DNA of 58,734 nt from the NCBI GenBank assembly GCA_018670825.1, contig JABHIW010000052.1, positions 1 through 58,734 on the forward strand, read 5' to 3'. The position numbers and the translations under genes were made by a program. Position 1 is the first letter of the stretch. Every line of letters starts with the position of its first letter. The stretch comes from Candidatus Scalindua sp. Its GTDB lineage: Bacteria; Planctomycetota; Brocadiia; Brocadiales; Scalinduaceae. Under the pieces are notes generated by a model. That model was not told the origin of the DNA. It saw only the letters and a program-made list of their open reading frames with translations, and made no database searches. Positions 36,771 through 46,423 of this stretch are shown piece by piece.

Positions 36771-37657
36771 TCCTTCAACCCACTTTCTTCAATTATTTCT
36801 GCCTTTTTAGTCTCAAACTCTTCGTCACTAATCACTCCATCAAGTTTTAATCTTTGCAAGACCATTAACTTTTCATCGAGTATTATTTTGTCGATTATCG
36901 CGTTCTCTTCCGCATTAACCTTTTTTCGTGCTTCCCTTATTCTCTCTCTTCCTTCTTCAGTCAATACAAGTATTTTCTGCTCCTCTGAGATTGGGCCATC
37001 TTCTTCCCCCTCACCTGATCCAGGGTCTTCTTCATCCTTCCCCCATAAACCAAGCCACTTTTTATCTTCACCTTTTTCTTTACTTAACTCCTTAACAGAC
37101 TTTTTCATTGCCTTGTCATATATCGTCTTTTTCTTCTTTCTGAAGTTAAGTGGTGCTTCTAACACTTTAATATCTTTGCCGTCAAAGGGAGGAGAAAACA
37201 TTGAAACAGCAAGGTTTATCACTTTTCCTGTATTAACATATTTGTGTATAGTATTTCGCGGAATCATCACAACCATACCTTCTTTTACTATATGACGATC
37301 TCCATTAAGAATCAACAGGCCACTCCCTTGCTTAATATATAGAATTTCATCATGGGACTTATGATAATGGGCATCCATTTCTGCATCTTGACTAATCTGA
37401 AAAAGATATACACTTGTGCTTTTGTCTTTACCCAGCTGAATAATCTTAACCTTCTCATCATCTGCCAGACTTTTTTTCTCTACAATTTTATCAATATCCT
37501 TAATTTCAGGTGAATAGATCTCTGGAAAGGAAGTAGGGTTCCTTAATGATTCGACAAATGCACCTGATTTTTTCGCACCAAAACATCCACATACAACGAG
37601 AACTGAGGCAGAAACGATAAGCAATACTATATTTTTTGATAGAGATTTTATTTGCAT
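36767..37657 (-). CDS. Lipoprotein with cupin domain and C-terminal SHOCT-like segment
   Basis: A 296-residue protein with signal peptide and lipobox (VCGC, Cys near residue 25), a cupin_2 domain (about 75-155) whose metal ligands can be seen in HYHKSHDE and in the second motif PRNTIHKYVN, an acidic-basic linker (about 175-230), and a C-terminal helical hairpin LQRLKLDGVISDEEFETKKAEII of the SHOCT type. The cupin could bind metal or a small molecule on the outer face of a membrane. It is co-translated with surE. Substrate unknown. Confidence 0.75.
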   Translation of the reverse strand: MQIKSLSKNIVLLIVSASVLVVCGCFGAKKSGAFVESLRNPTSFPEIYSPEIKDIDKIVEKKSLADDEKVKIIQLGKDKSTSVYLFQISQDAEMDAHYHKSHDEILYIKQGSGLLILNGDRHIVKEGMVVMIPRNTIHKYVNTGKVINLAVSMFSPPFDGKDIKVLEAPLNFRKKKKTIYDKAMKKSVKELSKEKGEDKKWLGLWGKDEEDPGSGEGEEDGPISEEQKILVLTEEGRERIREARKKVNAEENAIIDKIILDEKLMVLQRLKLDGVISDEEFETKKAEIIEESGLKD

Positions 37658-37850
37658 AATTACTGTGTAAGACTCCTTTCCTTCACCCTTTACCAGAATT
37701 GAATTTTGATTTTAACAGCAATATAATAGAGGGTCAATATAAATAAAAGATTGGACGCTTGCCTTCAAATAGAAATTTTATTAGAATTCACACATTAAAA
37801 ATATTGTATTACAAATAATCTTAAAGCAGTATATCTGCTTAACTTCATAT

Positions 37851-38684
37851 ATGAAAAACGGACTTTTATCTAAACAAAAAATGATTAAACTCCTATCATT
37901 TCTTTTCATGACGATCTTGATTTCATCGTGTCATAGTTACACGGCGAACTCTTCCACCAGTTTAGATGATATATCAAATGGTAATTGTACGATAATTGAC
38001 TTAACATACCCTTTAAACAAAAATAATGCCTACTGGCCTGCCCCTGCATATACATCATTTAAATACAAAACTCTAGCTACCCTTAAGGAGGATGGTGTCT
38101 TTTCCGGAGCATACTCAACTCCGGAACATCTTGGCACACATCTAGATGCTCCCAATCACTTTGAAGATAATCAGTCTTCCGTTGATGAGATTAAACTTGA
38201 AAGGCTTGTAGGTCCTGCCATTGTGATAGATATCTCTAATAAGGTTAAAAATAATGTGGACTATGAACTTACGGTTGAAGATATTAATCATTGGGAGCAA
38301 GCAAATGGAAGGATAGAGGAGCGATCTATTATTTTACTTAACACAGGCTGGTGGAGAAGATGGGATGATTACGATACATACAAGAATACGGATGATTCTA
38401 ATAAACTCCATTTCCCAGGTTATTCAGCTAAAGCAGCCGGTTTTCTTGTTGAAAAAAGAGATGTTAATGGAATCGGAATAGACACGTTAAGCGCAGATTA
38501 TGGTATTTCTACAGATTTTAAAGTTCATCATATTATAAATGGTGCCGGCAAGTACATTCTGGAAAACGTTTCGAATCTGGATAAACTTCCTCCCACCGGA
38601 GCAACATTAATAATAGCGCCAATAAAGATTGAAGGAGGATCTGGCGGTCAGACAAGAATATGGGCAATTTTACCGCAGCCCTAA
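37851..38684 (+). CDS. Cyclase/kynurenine-formamidase-family hydrolase, exported lipoprotein
   Basis: A 277-residue metal-dependent hydrolase of the cyclase family (PF04199). Signal peptide with lipobox ISSC at about residue 27, then the family fold with the metal motif HLGTHLDAPNHF (about 90-101) and a C-terminal hydrolase core (GIGIDTLSADYG). Family members include kynurenine formamidase and isatin hydrolase; the natural substrate here is open. Surface anchoring is unusual for a formamidase. No tryptophan-degradation genes are nearby. Confidence 0.82.
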   Translation: MKNGLLSKQKMIKLLSFLFMTILISSCHSYTANSSTSLDDISNGNCTIIDLTYPLNKNNAYWPAPAYTSFKYKTLATLKEDGVFSGAYSTPEHLGTHLDAPNHFEDNQSSVDEIKLERLVGPAIVIDISNKVKNNVDYELTVEDINHWEQANGRIEERSIILLNTGWWRRWDDYDTYKNTDDSNKLHFPGYSAKAAGFLVEKRDVNGIGIDTLSADYGISTDFKVHHIINGAGKYILENVSNLDKLPPTGATLIIAPIKIEGGSGGQTRIWAILPQP

Positions 38685-38747
38685 CATGAAAAGGGCATAA
38701 AAGTGATGCTAAAACAAATTATATAAAAAAGAGAAGGAGTATTTATT

Positions 38748-38933
38748 ATGAGGGTTGTTGACAGGAAAAGAGTTTTGCCGGAGGTCACAATTGGATTGGA
38801 CAAAGAGGAGACTATCACGCTTGCAACTATACTAGCCAAAAGTGACTTAGAAAAAGAATTTTGCAATGATCTTTTGTCTAAAATTAATATAGTCCTACAA
38901 GATGATGATTTCAGAAAAAAAAATGATGAATAA
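38748..38933 (+). CDS. Small hypothetical protein
   Basis: A 61-residue protein with a good ribosome-binding site (GAGAAGGAG, about 8 bases before the ATG). It is mostly charged, has one Cys, and contains no recognised domain. It lies 63 bases after the cyclase gene on the same strand. Coding status is plausible but unconfirmed. Confidence 0.4.
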   Translation: MRVVDRKRVLPEVTIGLDKEETITLATILAKSDLEKEFCNDLLSKINIVLQDDDFRKKNDE

Positions 38934-39092
38934 ATTTAAACTATCTCACCCTAGTCCTCTGATAAATTCATTAATTATTTTGTTCAAGTAATGTCCTCGG
39001 AACCTTTTGTCTGCGGAAAATCCTCGTCACCTTTTGCCCGATAGCAATTACCGTAGTAGTTGATGTAATTATTATTGAATAGGAGATTATTT

Positions 39093-39584
39093 ATGGAAAT
39101 ATATCTAGTTCGGCATGGAGAAGCTTTTACAAAAGAAGAGGATACTGAAAGACATCTCAATAAAGGCGGAGTTAATCAGTGCCTTCTAATGGGAAAGGCC
39201 TTAAAGAGGTTAGACATCACCTTTGATCTTATAGTCAGCAGTCCGAAAGTTCGCGCACGTCAAACTGCAGAAATTATTGCTGAAGAGGTTGGTTATTCAA
39301 AAAAAGAGATAAAGATAACCGAGACGCTTGAACCGACCGCACCTCCTGGAAAGACGCTATCATATTTAAATAAGTTTTCCGGTATTAAAAGCGTTATGCT
39401 TGCTGGACATCTACCCCTACTTGGATACCTTGCTTCAGAATTATTAAGTAATACTTCACATATTTCATTCTATTTCGAAACGGGTGCCGTCTGTAAAATT
39501 AATATAGGACACCCTGACTCTCACGCGGGTGATTTTTGCTGGTTTTTAGCACCTGAACATCTCAGGCTCATGGCACAGACATGA
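39093..39584 (+). CDS. sixA: Phosphohistidine phosphatase SixA
   Basis: Histidine phosphatase of the SixA branch (163 residues), which removes phosphate from phosphohistidine in Hpt-type relay domains. N-terminal catalytic motif YLVRHGEAF (RHG with His at about residue 9), second-site VSSPKVRARQTAEI, and LAGHLPLLGYLAS with the third His. The ATG at 39093 has TAGGAGA upstream; the longer TTG start (39075) overlaps it. In this window a CheA-like Hpt protein (47223-49337) and many kinases exist, so a phosphorelay substrate is plausible. Confidence 0.88.
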   Translation: MEIYLVRHGEAFTKEEDTERHLNKGGVNQCLLMGKALKRLDITFDLIVSSPKVRARQTAEIIAEEVGYSKKEIKITETLEPTAPPGKTLSYLNKFSGIKSVMLAGHLPLLGYLASELLSNTSHISFYFETGAVCKINIGHPDSHAGDFCWFLAPEHLRLMAQT

Positions 39585-39672
39585 AACACACTTCAAATTA
39601 CTCATACTTTAAAATAGTATTTTCCTGTAAAAAGTAGTGATCACAATAGATTGTAAAATCGAGGTTCCTCAG

Positions 39673-39906
39673 CTAGCGCCTTCTCCCGATCAAACTGTAT
39701 AAAAACAGGAACGAAACGAAAAGCAACAAACCAATAGCGATGATATAAACTATAATTTTACCGGTAACAACATAAACATTAGAAGTTGCGGTAGCAATCA
39801 GAGAGGCAAGTCCAATACAGATTATGGTAGTCAATAAGAAAAAAAGGGCACTTCTCTTTAATCTAATTTTCTTCCGATGGCGTTTTTTTCTATGATGTTC
39901 TGTCAT
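39673..39906 (-). CDS. Small two-helix membrane protein, unknown
   Basis: 77 residues from ATG 39906 (a TTG at 39924 would add 6). A strongly basic N-terminus (HHRKKRHRKKIRLKR) precedes two hydrophobic helices (about 22-42 and 48-70). It begins 1-2 bases after the stop codon of the CPBP protease gene, so they are likely co-translated. No family recognised. Confidence 0.5.
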   Translation of the reverse strand: MTEHHRKKRHRKKIRLKRSALFFLLTTIICIGLASLIATATSNVYVVTGKIIVYIIAIGLLLFVSFLFLYSLIGRRR

Positions 39907-39907
39907 T

Positions 39908-40480
39908 TTATAATGGTCTACCAATATAAAAATATCTTAAATATAATAAAGCACCCAAATCATATATAAAATGTAATTGAATGGGTATAAGAAGACTTTC
40001 ATAGTACTGGAATAAAAATCCCAGGTAAAATCCCATAATTGTGGCAATGATCCAATATGCAGGAGTAATAAAATGTAAAAGGCCAAAAATTATGCTCGCT
40101 CCCGTAATACCCAATTTGACTTGAATTACTCCCCTGAATAGCAACTCTTCAGCAACTCCAGCAAATACTGAAATAAAGCATAAATCTACTAGTCTTGAAT
40201 TAGAAAATATAATTCTGATATCATTTACAATCGTCTTTTTGAGTGGGCCCAGCAGAGGAGTATTGTTTACCTTTTCTGAAAGCAAAAAAGCAAAAAGAAT
40301 CAAAGGCATTAAAGCTCCTAATGTGCCAATCATGATATCGTGAAATACATTCTGGCTTAAAGGAATCAACTTAATACCAAAAAACCATGCTATGAGTAAG
40401 GCAGCTATTAATACCAGGCCCTCTACAAGCGAGGTCAGGATTAATAGATTATATCTTGAAAAAGTGGTAACTTTAATCAT
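39908..40480 (-). CDS. CPBP-family intramembrane metalloprotease
   Basis: A 190-residue polytopic membrane protein with the CPBP (Abi, PF02517) motifs: EE with downstream Arg in AEELLFRGV (E111, E112, R116), FGLLH with H136, and a third His (H170, QLHFIYD). Family members cleave prenylated or bacteriocin-type substrates and act in protein maturation or immunity. Length is near the family minimum. A small membrane protein gene follows within 2 bases. Confidence 0.8.
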   Translation of the reverse strand: MIKVTTFSRYNLLILTSLVEGLVLIAALLIAWFFGIKLIPLSQNVFHDIMIGTLGALMPLILFAFLLSEKVNNTPLLGPLKKTIVNDIRIIFSNSRLVDLCFISVFAGVAEELLFRGVIQVKLGITGASIIFGLLHFITPAYWIIATIMGFYLGFLFQYYESLLIPIQLHFIYDLGALLYLRYFYIGRPL

Positions 40481-40840
40481 TTATTTGTTTATAGTTCTTC
40501 AGTTGTCAACTATTTATGAACTTATTTGGCTATAATAAAACATTAATAATCTATAGGCAATTATTATATTCAACAAGACAAGATAATTATATATTAAGAT
40601 GAAGTTATCAGCAGTGTCCGGTTAGGTTTTTGCGTGCACTGTTTTTATACCCTATCTGTCGGAAGATACGTAGGGTGAGGCTTTAGCCTTGCGCTTAATA
40701 CACAAAAGCAAACCTAAAGGATTGCCCTACGTGTTACAAGCAAAAATCTAACCGGACACTACTGTAAATTTATAAAACAAATAACCTTATCGGTAAATTT
40801 CTTTATAAAAATCTTCTTATAAGTATAATAGACACATATT
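40481..40840. other. Divergent intergenic region with hairpin element copy B
   Basis: Shared upstream region of the CPBP gene (minus) and the Amt kinase (plus). Almost half is hairpin element copy B (40612-40764). The remaining DNA is AT-rich; no other open frame or RNA was recognised. The element lies 77 bases before the Amt start, within the promoter zone. Confidence 0.5.
40612..40764. repeat. Hairpin (MITE-like) repeat element, copy B
   Basis: Complete copy of the 150-bp element. Terminal inverted repeats of 21 bases with one mismatch (left AGTGTCCGGTTAGGTTTTTGC, right complementary GCAAAAATCTAACCGGACACT), an inner pair (ACGTAGGG with CCCTACGT), and an apical GGCTTTAGCC. No coding capacity, so it would need a transposase in trans if it is mobile. 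Copy A is at 20390-20565. Confidence 0.75.
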
Positions 40841-42838
40841 ATGGATACATTAATGACAGACGTTTTTTGGGTATTGATATGCGCTGGTCTTGTATTTCTC
40901 ATGCAGGCTGGATTTACCTGCATGGAATCAGGTTTAACGAGATCAAAGAACAGCATAAACGTTGCGATAAAAAATATAACCGATTTTGGAATATCTACCA
41001 TTTTATTCTGGGCTTTTGGTTTTGCGATAATGTTTGGAGCATCAGTTAATGGTTGGATTGGGTCAACTCAATTCTTTTTGTCTCTTGACGAAGGGTCATG
41101 GCCAACTACGTTTTTCCTGTTTGAAATTATGTTCTGTGCTACGACAGTTACCATAGTTTCAGGAGCAACGGCAGAACGTTTGAGATTCAGAAGCTACATT
41201 ATCATATCGATTATACTATCGGGTCTCATATACCCGATCTTTGGACATTGGGTTTGGAATGATGCTCAATCAGGAACAGCATCCGGATGGTTAGGAAAAA
41301 TGGGCTTTGTAGATTTTGCCGGTTCTACTGTGGTGCATAGTGTAGGTGGATGGGTTGCTCTGGCTGCACTACTGATCATTGGCCCACGAGAGGGTCGCTT
41401 CCCTGCTGTTGGAGCTCACCGGAAGATCCATGGCAATAATCTTCCCATGTCGGTACTTGGAGTGTTACTTCTGTGGGTCGGATGGTTTGGTTTCAATGGT
41501 GGTAGTACTTTAGCTTTAAACGATCAGGTTGCCGGAATTATTGCTAATACCTTTTTGGCCGGAGCCTCAGGAGTTATGGTTACGCTTACCGTTGGGTGGA
41601 TAATACGGAAGCAGGCTGACGCTGAACTGGTAATATTTGGTTCAATTGCCGGTCTTGTGGCCATTACGGCATCTGCAAATGCTGTCAGCACCATTTCAGC
41701 ACTGATCATTGGTGGTATTGGTGGCATTGTGATGCTGGGAGTAGATTATCTTATGGATTATCTACACATTGATGATGCAGTGGGTGCAATTCCCGTCCAC
41801 CTGGGTGCAGGTGTCTGGGGTACACTTGCGGTTGCTATTTTTGGAAAGGAAGAGATACTGGGAACAGGCATTAGTCGTTGGGGGCAACTTCTAATACAGG
41901 CAACAGGAGTTGGAGTATGTTTTTTATGGGCGTTTGGTTTGTCTTATGGAATATTCCTTTTGATAAACCGTTTCTTCCCGTTACGAGTTACAGCAGAAGA
42001 TGAACGTATTGGCCTTAATGTTTCTGAACATGGCGCTACCACAGAGCTCCTTGATTTGCTCATTACGATGGATAGCCAGGCAAGGACCGGGGACATAAGT
42101 CTTCGTGTACCGGTAGAACCATTTACAGAAGTTGGTCAAATCGCCGAACAGTATAATCGGGTGATGGAGGCCCTGCAGAAGGAGGCAGCGAAGACAGAAT
42201 CTTCACTCCAGGAGAAAGAGCTTCTCCTGCGCGAAATTCATCATAGAGTAAAAAATAATTTGCAGGTAATTTCCAGCCTGCTCAGTCTTCAATCCAGGTC
42301 CAGTAAAGATGAACAGGCGATAGAGATGGCGAAAGAGAGTCAGAATAGGATAAAGGTAATGGCTCTTATTCATGAAAAACTTTACCGGTCTAAGGATTTT
42401 GCTAATGTTGAGTTTAATGACTACATCAAGAACCTGGTAAACGACCTATTTGCCTCCTACAGAGTTAGTTCCTCAAAGATTACACTAAAAATGGATATCG
42501 AAAATATCTCATTGGGAATTGATACTGCCATTCCCACGGGATTGATAATAAATGAATTGGTCACTAATTGTTTGAAATATGCATTCACAAAAGATAAGGA
42601 TGGTGAAATAAGGATATCTCTTCGGTCACTAGATGATGGCCAGAACGAATTAATTGTAAGTGACAATGGTATTGGTATGCCTGATAACCTGGATATTAAA
42701 AAGGCAGATTCATTAGGATTGCGAATGATAACAAATTTAACTGAACGTTCACTTCATGGTAAAGTTGTGATTAATAAAAAAAATGGAACAGAATTTCAGA
42801 TTATTTTTAAAGAAAAAGAGTACAAAGATAGGGTATAA
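40841..42838 (+). CDS. Ammonium-transporter/histidine-kinase fusion (Amt5-type ammonium sensor)
   Basis: A 665-residue fusion of an AmtB/MEP/Rh channel (about 1-385) with a HisKA_2-type kinase (about 450-660). Twin channel histidines H166 (GSTVVHSVGG) and H320 (AIPVHLGAG), D158, and CATTVTIVSGATAER resemble functional Amt proteins. A linker (about 395-450) leads to H-box LREIHHRVKNNLQ (H467/H468), N-box NELVTNCLKYAF and DNGIGMP. An ammonium sensor kinase of this design is known from Kuenenia (Ks-Amt5). The start ATG at 40841 follows AAGTATAATAGACAC. It is followed 154 bases later by a response regulator, the probable partner. Confidence 0.95.
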   Translation: MDTLMTDVFWVLICAGLVFLMQAGFTCMESGLTRSKNSINVAIKNITDFGISTILFWAFGFAIMFGASVNGWIGSTQFFLSLDEGSWPTTFFLFEIMFCATTVTIVSGATAERLRFRSYIIISIILSGLIYPIFGHWVWNDAQSGTASGWLGKMGFVDFAGSTVVHSVGGWVALAALLIIGPREGRFPAVGAHRKIHGNNLPMSVLGVLLLWVGWFGFNGGSTLALNDQVAGIIANTFLAGASGVMVTLTVGWIIRKQADAELVIFGSIAGLVAITASANAVSTISALIIGGIGGIVMLGVDYLMDYLHIDDAVGAIPVHLGAGVWGTLAVAIFGKEEILGTGISRWGQLLIQATGVGVCFLWAFGLSYGIFLLINRFFPLRVTAEDERIGLNVSEHGATTELLDLLITMDSQARTGDISLRVPVEPFTEVGQIAEQYNRVMEALQKEAAKTESSLQEKELLLREIHHRVKNNLQVISSLLSLQSRSSKDEQAIEMAKESQNRIKVMALIHEKLYRSKDFANVEFNDYIKNLVNDLFASYRVSSSKITLKMDIENISLGIDTAIPTGLIINELVTNCLKYAFTKDKDGEIRISLRSLDDGQNELIVSDNGIGMPDNLDIKKADSLGLRMITNLTERSLHGKVVINKKNGTEFQIIFKEKEYKDRV

Positions 42839-42992
42839 TATTGACGAACCTGATGTAAGGACACTGTATTCGTTAACAGGTTTGATAAAAGAATTTGCGT
42901 CTCTACAAGTGATAGATAATTGACATATAGAAAGACTATAGGAAATACCAGATAGGGGTGATTATAATTTTCTGGTAGGAAAGGAGTGGAAT

Positions 42993-43496
42993 ATGGCTAA
43001 GACAAGGATCATGATTGTTGAGGATGAATGGACCGTTGCAGAAGAGATTAGAATGGTATTAGAGAGTATGGAATACGAAGTGACATCCATGTCAGCTGCA
43101 GGAGAAGAGGCAGTTCAAAATGCAGAGAAGGATAAACCTGATTTAGCGCTGATGGATATCGTGCTAGAAGGAGAAATGGATGGGATCGCAGCTGCTAATG
43201 AAATCCGCTCACGATTTAATATCCCCATTATTTTTCTCACGGCATATACTGATGACAAAATCCTGGAACGGGCACGCATAACGGGACCGTTTGGATATAT
43301 TGTCAAACCATTTGTAAATGAAGATTTAAAAATATCAATTGAAATTGCTATATACAAGTCCAGGATGGAGAAAGAAAGAAAACGGTTCATTGAAGAGTTA
43401 CAAGGTGCACTACCTAAGATTACATCGTTGTCCGGATTGCTCCCTGTTTGTCCATCTTGTAAAAGAGTACGAGATTCTGATGGTAATTGGAAATAA
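42993..43496 (+). CDS. Receiver-domain response regulator, C-terminal Cys tail truncated
   Basis: A 167-residue receiver (about 4-125) with acidic pair ED at 10-11 (VEDE), phosphoacceptor D55 (LALMDIVLEG), switch Thr (FLTAYTDD) and Lys (IVKPF). A helical linker follows and then the start of the common RR tail LLPVCPSCKRVRDSDGNW, which normally continues to a second Cys pair. Here the frame stops after NWK; in another frame (to 43539) ISRRKDQIS resumes the expected tail, so a frameshift has removed it. It directly follows the Amt kinase gene and is its likely partner. AAAGGAGTGGAAT supports the ATG at 42993. Confidence 0.88.
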   Translation: MAKTRIMIVEDEWTVAEEIRMVLESMEYEVTSMSAAGEEAVQNAEKDKPDLALMDIVLEGEMDGIAAANEIRSRFNIPIIFLTAYTDDKILERARITGPFGYIVKPFVNEDLKISIEIAIYKSRMEKERKRFIEELQGALPKITSLSGLLPVCPSCKRVRDSDGNWK

Positions 43497-43654
43497 GGCA
43501 ATGATCAGTAGGCGAAAAGATCAAATATCAAATGAGTGACTATAAATTTATAAACTCACAAGTAATTTAGTCTTATTACCGTATTGCTATTTTAGAACGG
43601 TCTATACAGAAACAGAAAGCTAGCCTTGTTTTATTCATGATGTAGAAACCAGAT

Positions 43655-44023
43655 CTACTCGCGAAAATACTTACTCAACAATTCTATAGTCTCTTTGTCA
43701 TGTAGTTTGTCCTTGCCATATCCTGGTACGGCACCGATTTCTACCGCCATGTCCATTTGATCTTTGTAATTGGTGACCATCATCAATGGTACATTGAATC
43801 GTTCATCCTGTTTTATTTTCTTAATTAATTCCATAGCACTTTCCTGATCAAACGCCCCTATCCTGTTAATAATTACTAAATCATAATTTTGTTTCTCCAG
43901 GCACTCAACTGTATTCATAAACAGTTTCACCCTTGTTACCTTTACAGAAAAGTTTTTCTCAATTAATGAAGTAATTTGTGGATTGTCTAAGTCACAATGA
44001 CCGACTATTAATGCATTTTTCAT
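43655..44023 (-). CDS. Pseudo-receiver domain protein
   Basis: A 122-residue single-domain protein with receiver fold pattern (MKNALIVGHCDL at beta-1, YDLVIINRIG at beta-3, PLMMVTNYKDQ at beta-4, GYGKDKL at beta-5). The phosphoacceptor Asp position is Asn-Arg, and the beta-1 acidic pair is His-Cys-Asp. Switch Thr and Lys-like residues remain. It is unlikely to be phosphorylated normally and may act as a phosphorylation-independent partner. It is convergent with the Amt-associated response regulator and divergent from glnS. Confidence 0.7.
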   Translation of the reverse strand: MKNALIVGHCDLDNPQITSLIEKNFSVKVTRVKLFMNTVECLEKQNYDLVIINRIGAFDQESAMELIKKIKQDERFNVPLMMVTNYKDQMDMAVEIGAVPGYGKDKLHDKETIELLSKYFRE

Positions 44024-44303
44024 ATTGATTGGTAGGTCTCCCTTCTTTTATCAGCTTATATTATTTACTTCTATATTTATTATAAACTACATTCTTAGAA
44101 TGTATCTAATAAGGGCTTGCATGTCAATAACTGAACTTTTTTATTAACAATATTAAAAAAATTTAAACTGTGAATAATGCCTGTTTATTGATAATATACT
44201 CGTCACGAAAATTATTATTGTAATAATCTAAAACTAAGCTGGTTTTAGAATTTATTCAAGTTATTTTATAAACATTTGAAATGGTATTATAAAGGTAGGC
44301 AAA

Positions 44304-46037
44304 GTGGGACAACATGATAACGAACAAAAGAAAGATAATGAAGAAGGTAAACTGCCTTCAGTGGATTTCATAAGAACGATTGTTGCTGAAGACATTCTGA
44401 CAGGAAAGTGGAACGGTGAGGTAATTACAAGATTCCCTCCTGAACCTAATGGTTTTCTGCATGTTGGACACGCAAAGTCATTCTGCCTGAATTTTGGAAT
44501 TGCTGCTGAAAACGAGGGTGGGTGTTGCCATCTGAGGTTTGATGACACCAATCCTGTTATGGAAGAAGCCAGATACGTTGAATCTATCCTGGAGGATGTT
44601 CGCTGGATGGGTTGGAGTTGGGGAGAACATCTCTACTATGCATCTGATTATTTCGATCAAATGTATGATTATGCATTCCAGCTAATTAACAATGGCCTTG
44701 CTTATGTCTGTGATCTGGATGCTGAACAGATGAGAGAATATCGTGGAACACTGACTGCACCGGGTAAAGATAGTCCATACCGTAACCGAAGTATTGAAGA
44801 GAACCAGGACCTGTTCAGGCGTATGAAAGAAGGTGAGTTCAAAGACGGCTCTCGCGTACTTCGAGCAAAAATAGACATGTCATCTCCCAATTTGAATATG
44901 CGGGATCCCGTTATGTATCGAATCTTACACGCAGAACACCATCGGACTGGCAGTAAATGGTTTATTTATCCCACATACGATTGGGCCCATGGTCTAGAAG
45001 ACTCTATTGAGGGTATTACACACTCTCTTTGTACACTGGAATTTGAAAACCACCGCCCTCTCTATAACTGGTATCTTGATAAATTGGGGGTTCATCATCC
45101 ACAGCAGATTGAGTTCGCACGATTAGAACTTACCTATACCGTTATGAGTAAACGTAAACTTTTGCAACTGGTTGAGGAGAATCTTGTTATGGGATGGGAC
45201 GATCCACGTCTCCCAACTATCAGCGGTATGCGCAGGCGCGGATACAGTCCTGAATCAATTCGTGAATTCTGCAGGCGCATAGGCATCAATAAGTTTAACA
45301 GCACAATTGATATTGCGCTTCTGGAACATTGTGTTCGTGAAGATCTGAATAAAACATCAAATCGTGTTATGGCAGTACTAAACCCATTGAAAGTAGTTAT
45401 AGACAATTATCCTGATGAAGAGGAAGAGTGGATGGATGCGGTAAACAATCCGGAAGATCCAGAGGCAGGAACCAGGAAGGTACCTTTCTCAAAAGTGTTC
45501 TATATTGAACAGGATGATTTCATGGAAGATCCTCCCAAAAAGTTTTTTCGTCTGGCACCGGGTAGAGAAGTCAGACTACGTTATGCATTTTTTGTAACCT
45601 GTACGGATGTAGTCAAAGACGACAACGGTCAAATCATAGAATTGCGCTGCAGTTATGACCCTGCTACACGTGGAGGCAATGCACCTGACGGTCGCAAGGT
45701 AAAGTCAACTATTCATTGGGTCTCTGCACCCCATGCTTTAAATGTGGAAGTGAAGTTGTATGATCATCTCTTTACCATGGAAAATCCGGAAAACACGGCA
45801 GATGGAGAAGACTTCAAATCAAATCTTAACCCACAGTCGCTTAAGACACTTTCAGACTGCATGGTTGAACCAAGCCTCAAAGAGGCCAAATGTTTAGACA
45901 GATTTCAGTTTGAAAGGCTTGGATACTTCTCTGTAGACTCCGATTCCACAAATGAAAAAATAGTCTTTAACAGGACTGTTAGCTTGCGTGACACTTGGGC
46001 AAAAATCCAAAAGAAGGGGCATAAAAAACAAAATTAG
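44304..46037 (+). CDS. glnS: Glutaminyl-tRNA synthetase
   Basis: Class I aminoacyl-tRNA synthetase that charges tRNA-Gln directly. Catalytic core with the HIGH equivalent [12 protein letters not shown] at about residues 49-60, the KMSKS equivalent [11 protein letters not shown] near 280, followed by the C-terminal anticodon-binding beta-barrels (from about 355). 577 residues is typical. The start is GTG with AGGTAGGC upstream. Presence of GlnRS means this organism need not rely on GatCAB for Gln-tRNA. It is monocistronic as far as the neighbourhood shows. Confidence 0.96.
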   Translation: MGQHDNEQKKDNEEGKLPSVDFIRTIVAEDILTGKWNGEVITRFPPEPNGFLHVGHAKSFCLNFGIAAENEGGCCHLRFDDTNPVMEEARYVESILEDVRWMGWSWGEHLYYASDYFDQMYDYAFQLINNGLAYVCDLDAEQMREYRGTLTAPGKDSPYRNRSIEENQDLFRRMKEGEFKDGSRVLRAKIDMSSPNLNMRDPVMYRILHAEHHRTGSKWFIYPTYDWAHGLEDSIEGITHSLCTLEFENHRPLYNWYLDKLGVHHPQQIEFARLELTYTVMSKRKLLQLVEENLVMGWDDPRLPTISGMRRRGYSPESIREFCRRIGINKFNSTIDIALLEHCVREDLNKTSNRVMAVLNPLKVVIDNYPDEEEEWMDAVNNPEDPEAGTRKVPFSKVFYIEQDDFMEDPPKKFFRLAPGREVRLRYAFFVTCTDVVKDDNGQIIELRCSYDPATRGGNAPDGRKVKSTIHWVSAPHALNVEVKLYDHLFTMENPENTADGEDFKSNLNPQSLKTLSDCMVEPSLKEAKCLDRFQFERLGYFSVDSDSTNEKIVFNRTVSLRDTWAKIQKKGHKKQN

Positions 46038-46423
46038 TATAGGATTTCTGCCAATCAAATCATAGATATATCTGCTCCTTGAGATTACGACATCCACAAG
46101 ACTTAAGCCAGGAGGAGTTGAAGTTGTACACATTTTTTTCTGTCTTTAACCAAGTGATGACTCTTGTCTCTATTATTACACATACAATATGACCATTTCA
46201 TCATTTTATTGGTAGTTGAAAATCTCATGTAAGTCTAGCAACCAGAAGAATGCAGCTACTAATCAGAATATATTATTTGGCATGAACAAGATCCAATTAA
46301 TCAGATCAGGTATTGAAAAGCTAAAGTTATTCACTATTAGTACGATAATATAGTAATGATATGCGAACTGCATTATCATACTATTTATTAATCATATGAA
46401 TGTTTTGAGTGAAAGGTCTATAA
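46038..46423. other. Intergenic region before cheX, nothing recognised
   Basis: 386 bases, AT-rich. No hairpin with a U tract, repeat or open frame worth calling was seen; the cheX-type promoter is presumably in the right half. Confidence 0.4.

Noticed and set aside
45894-46133. Minus-strand frame of 79 codons across the end of glnS.
   Set aside because: It mostly overlaps glnS and matches no family; judged a chance open frame.
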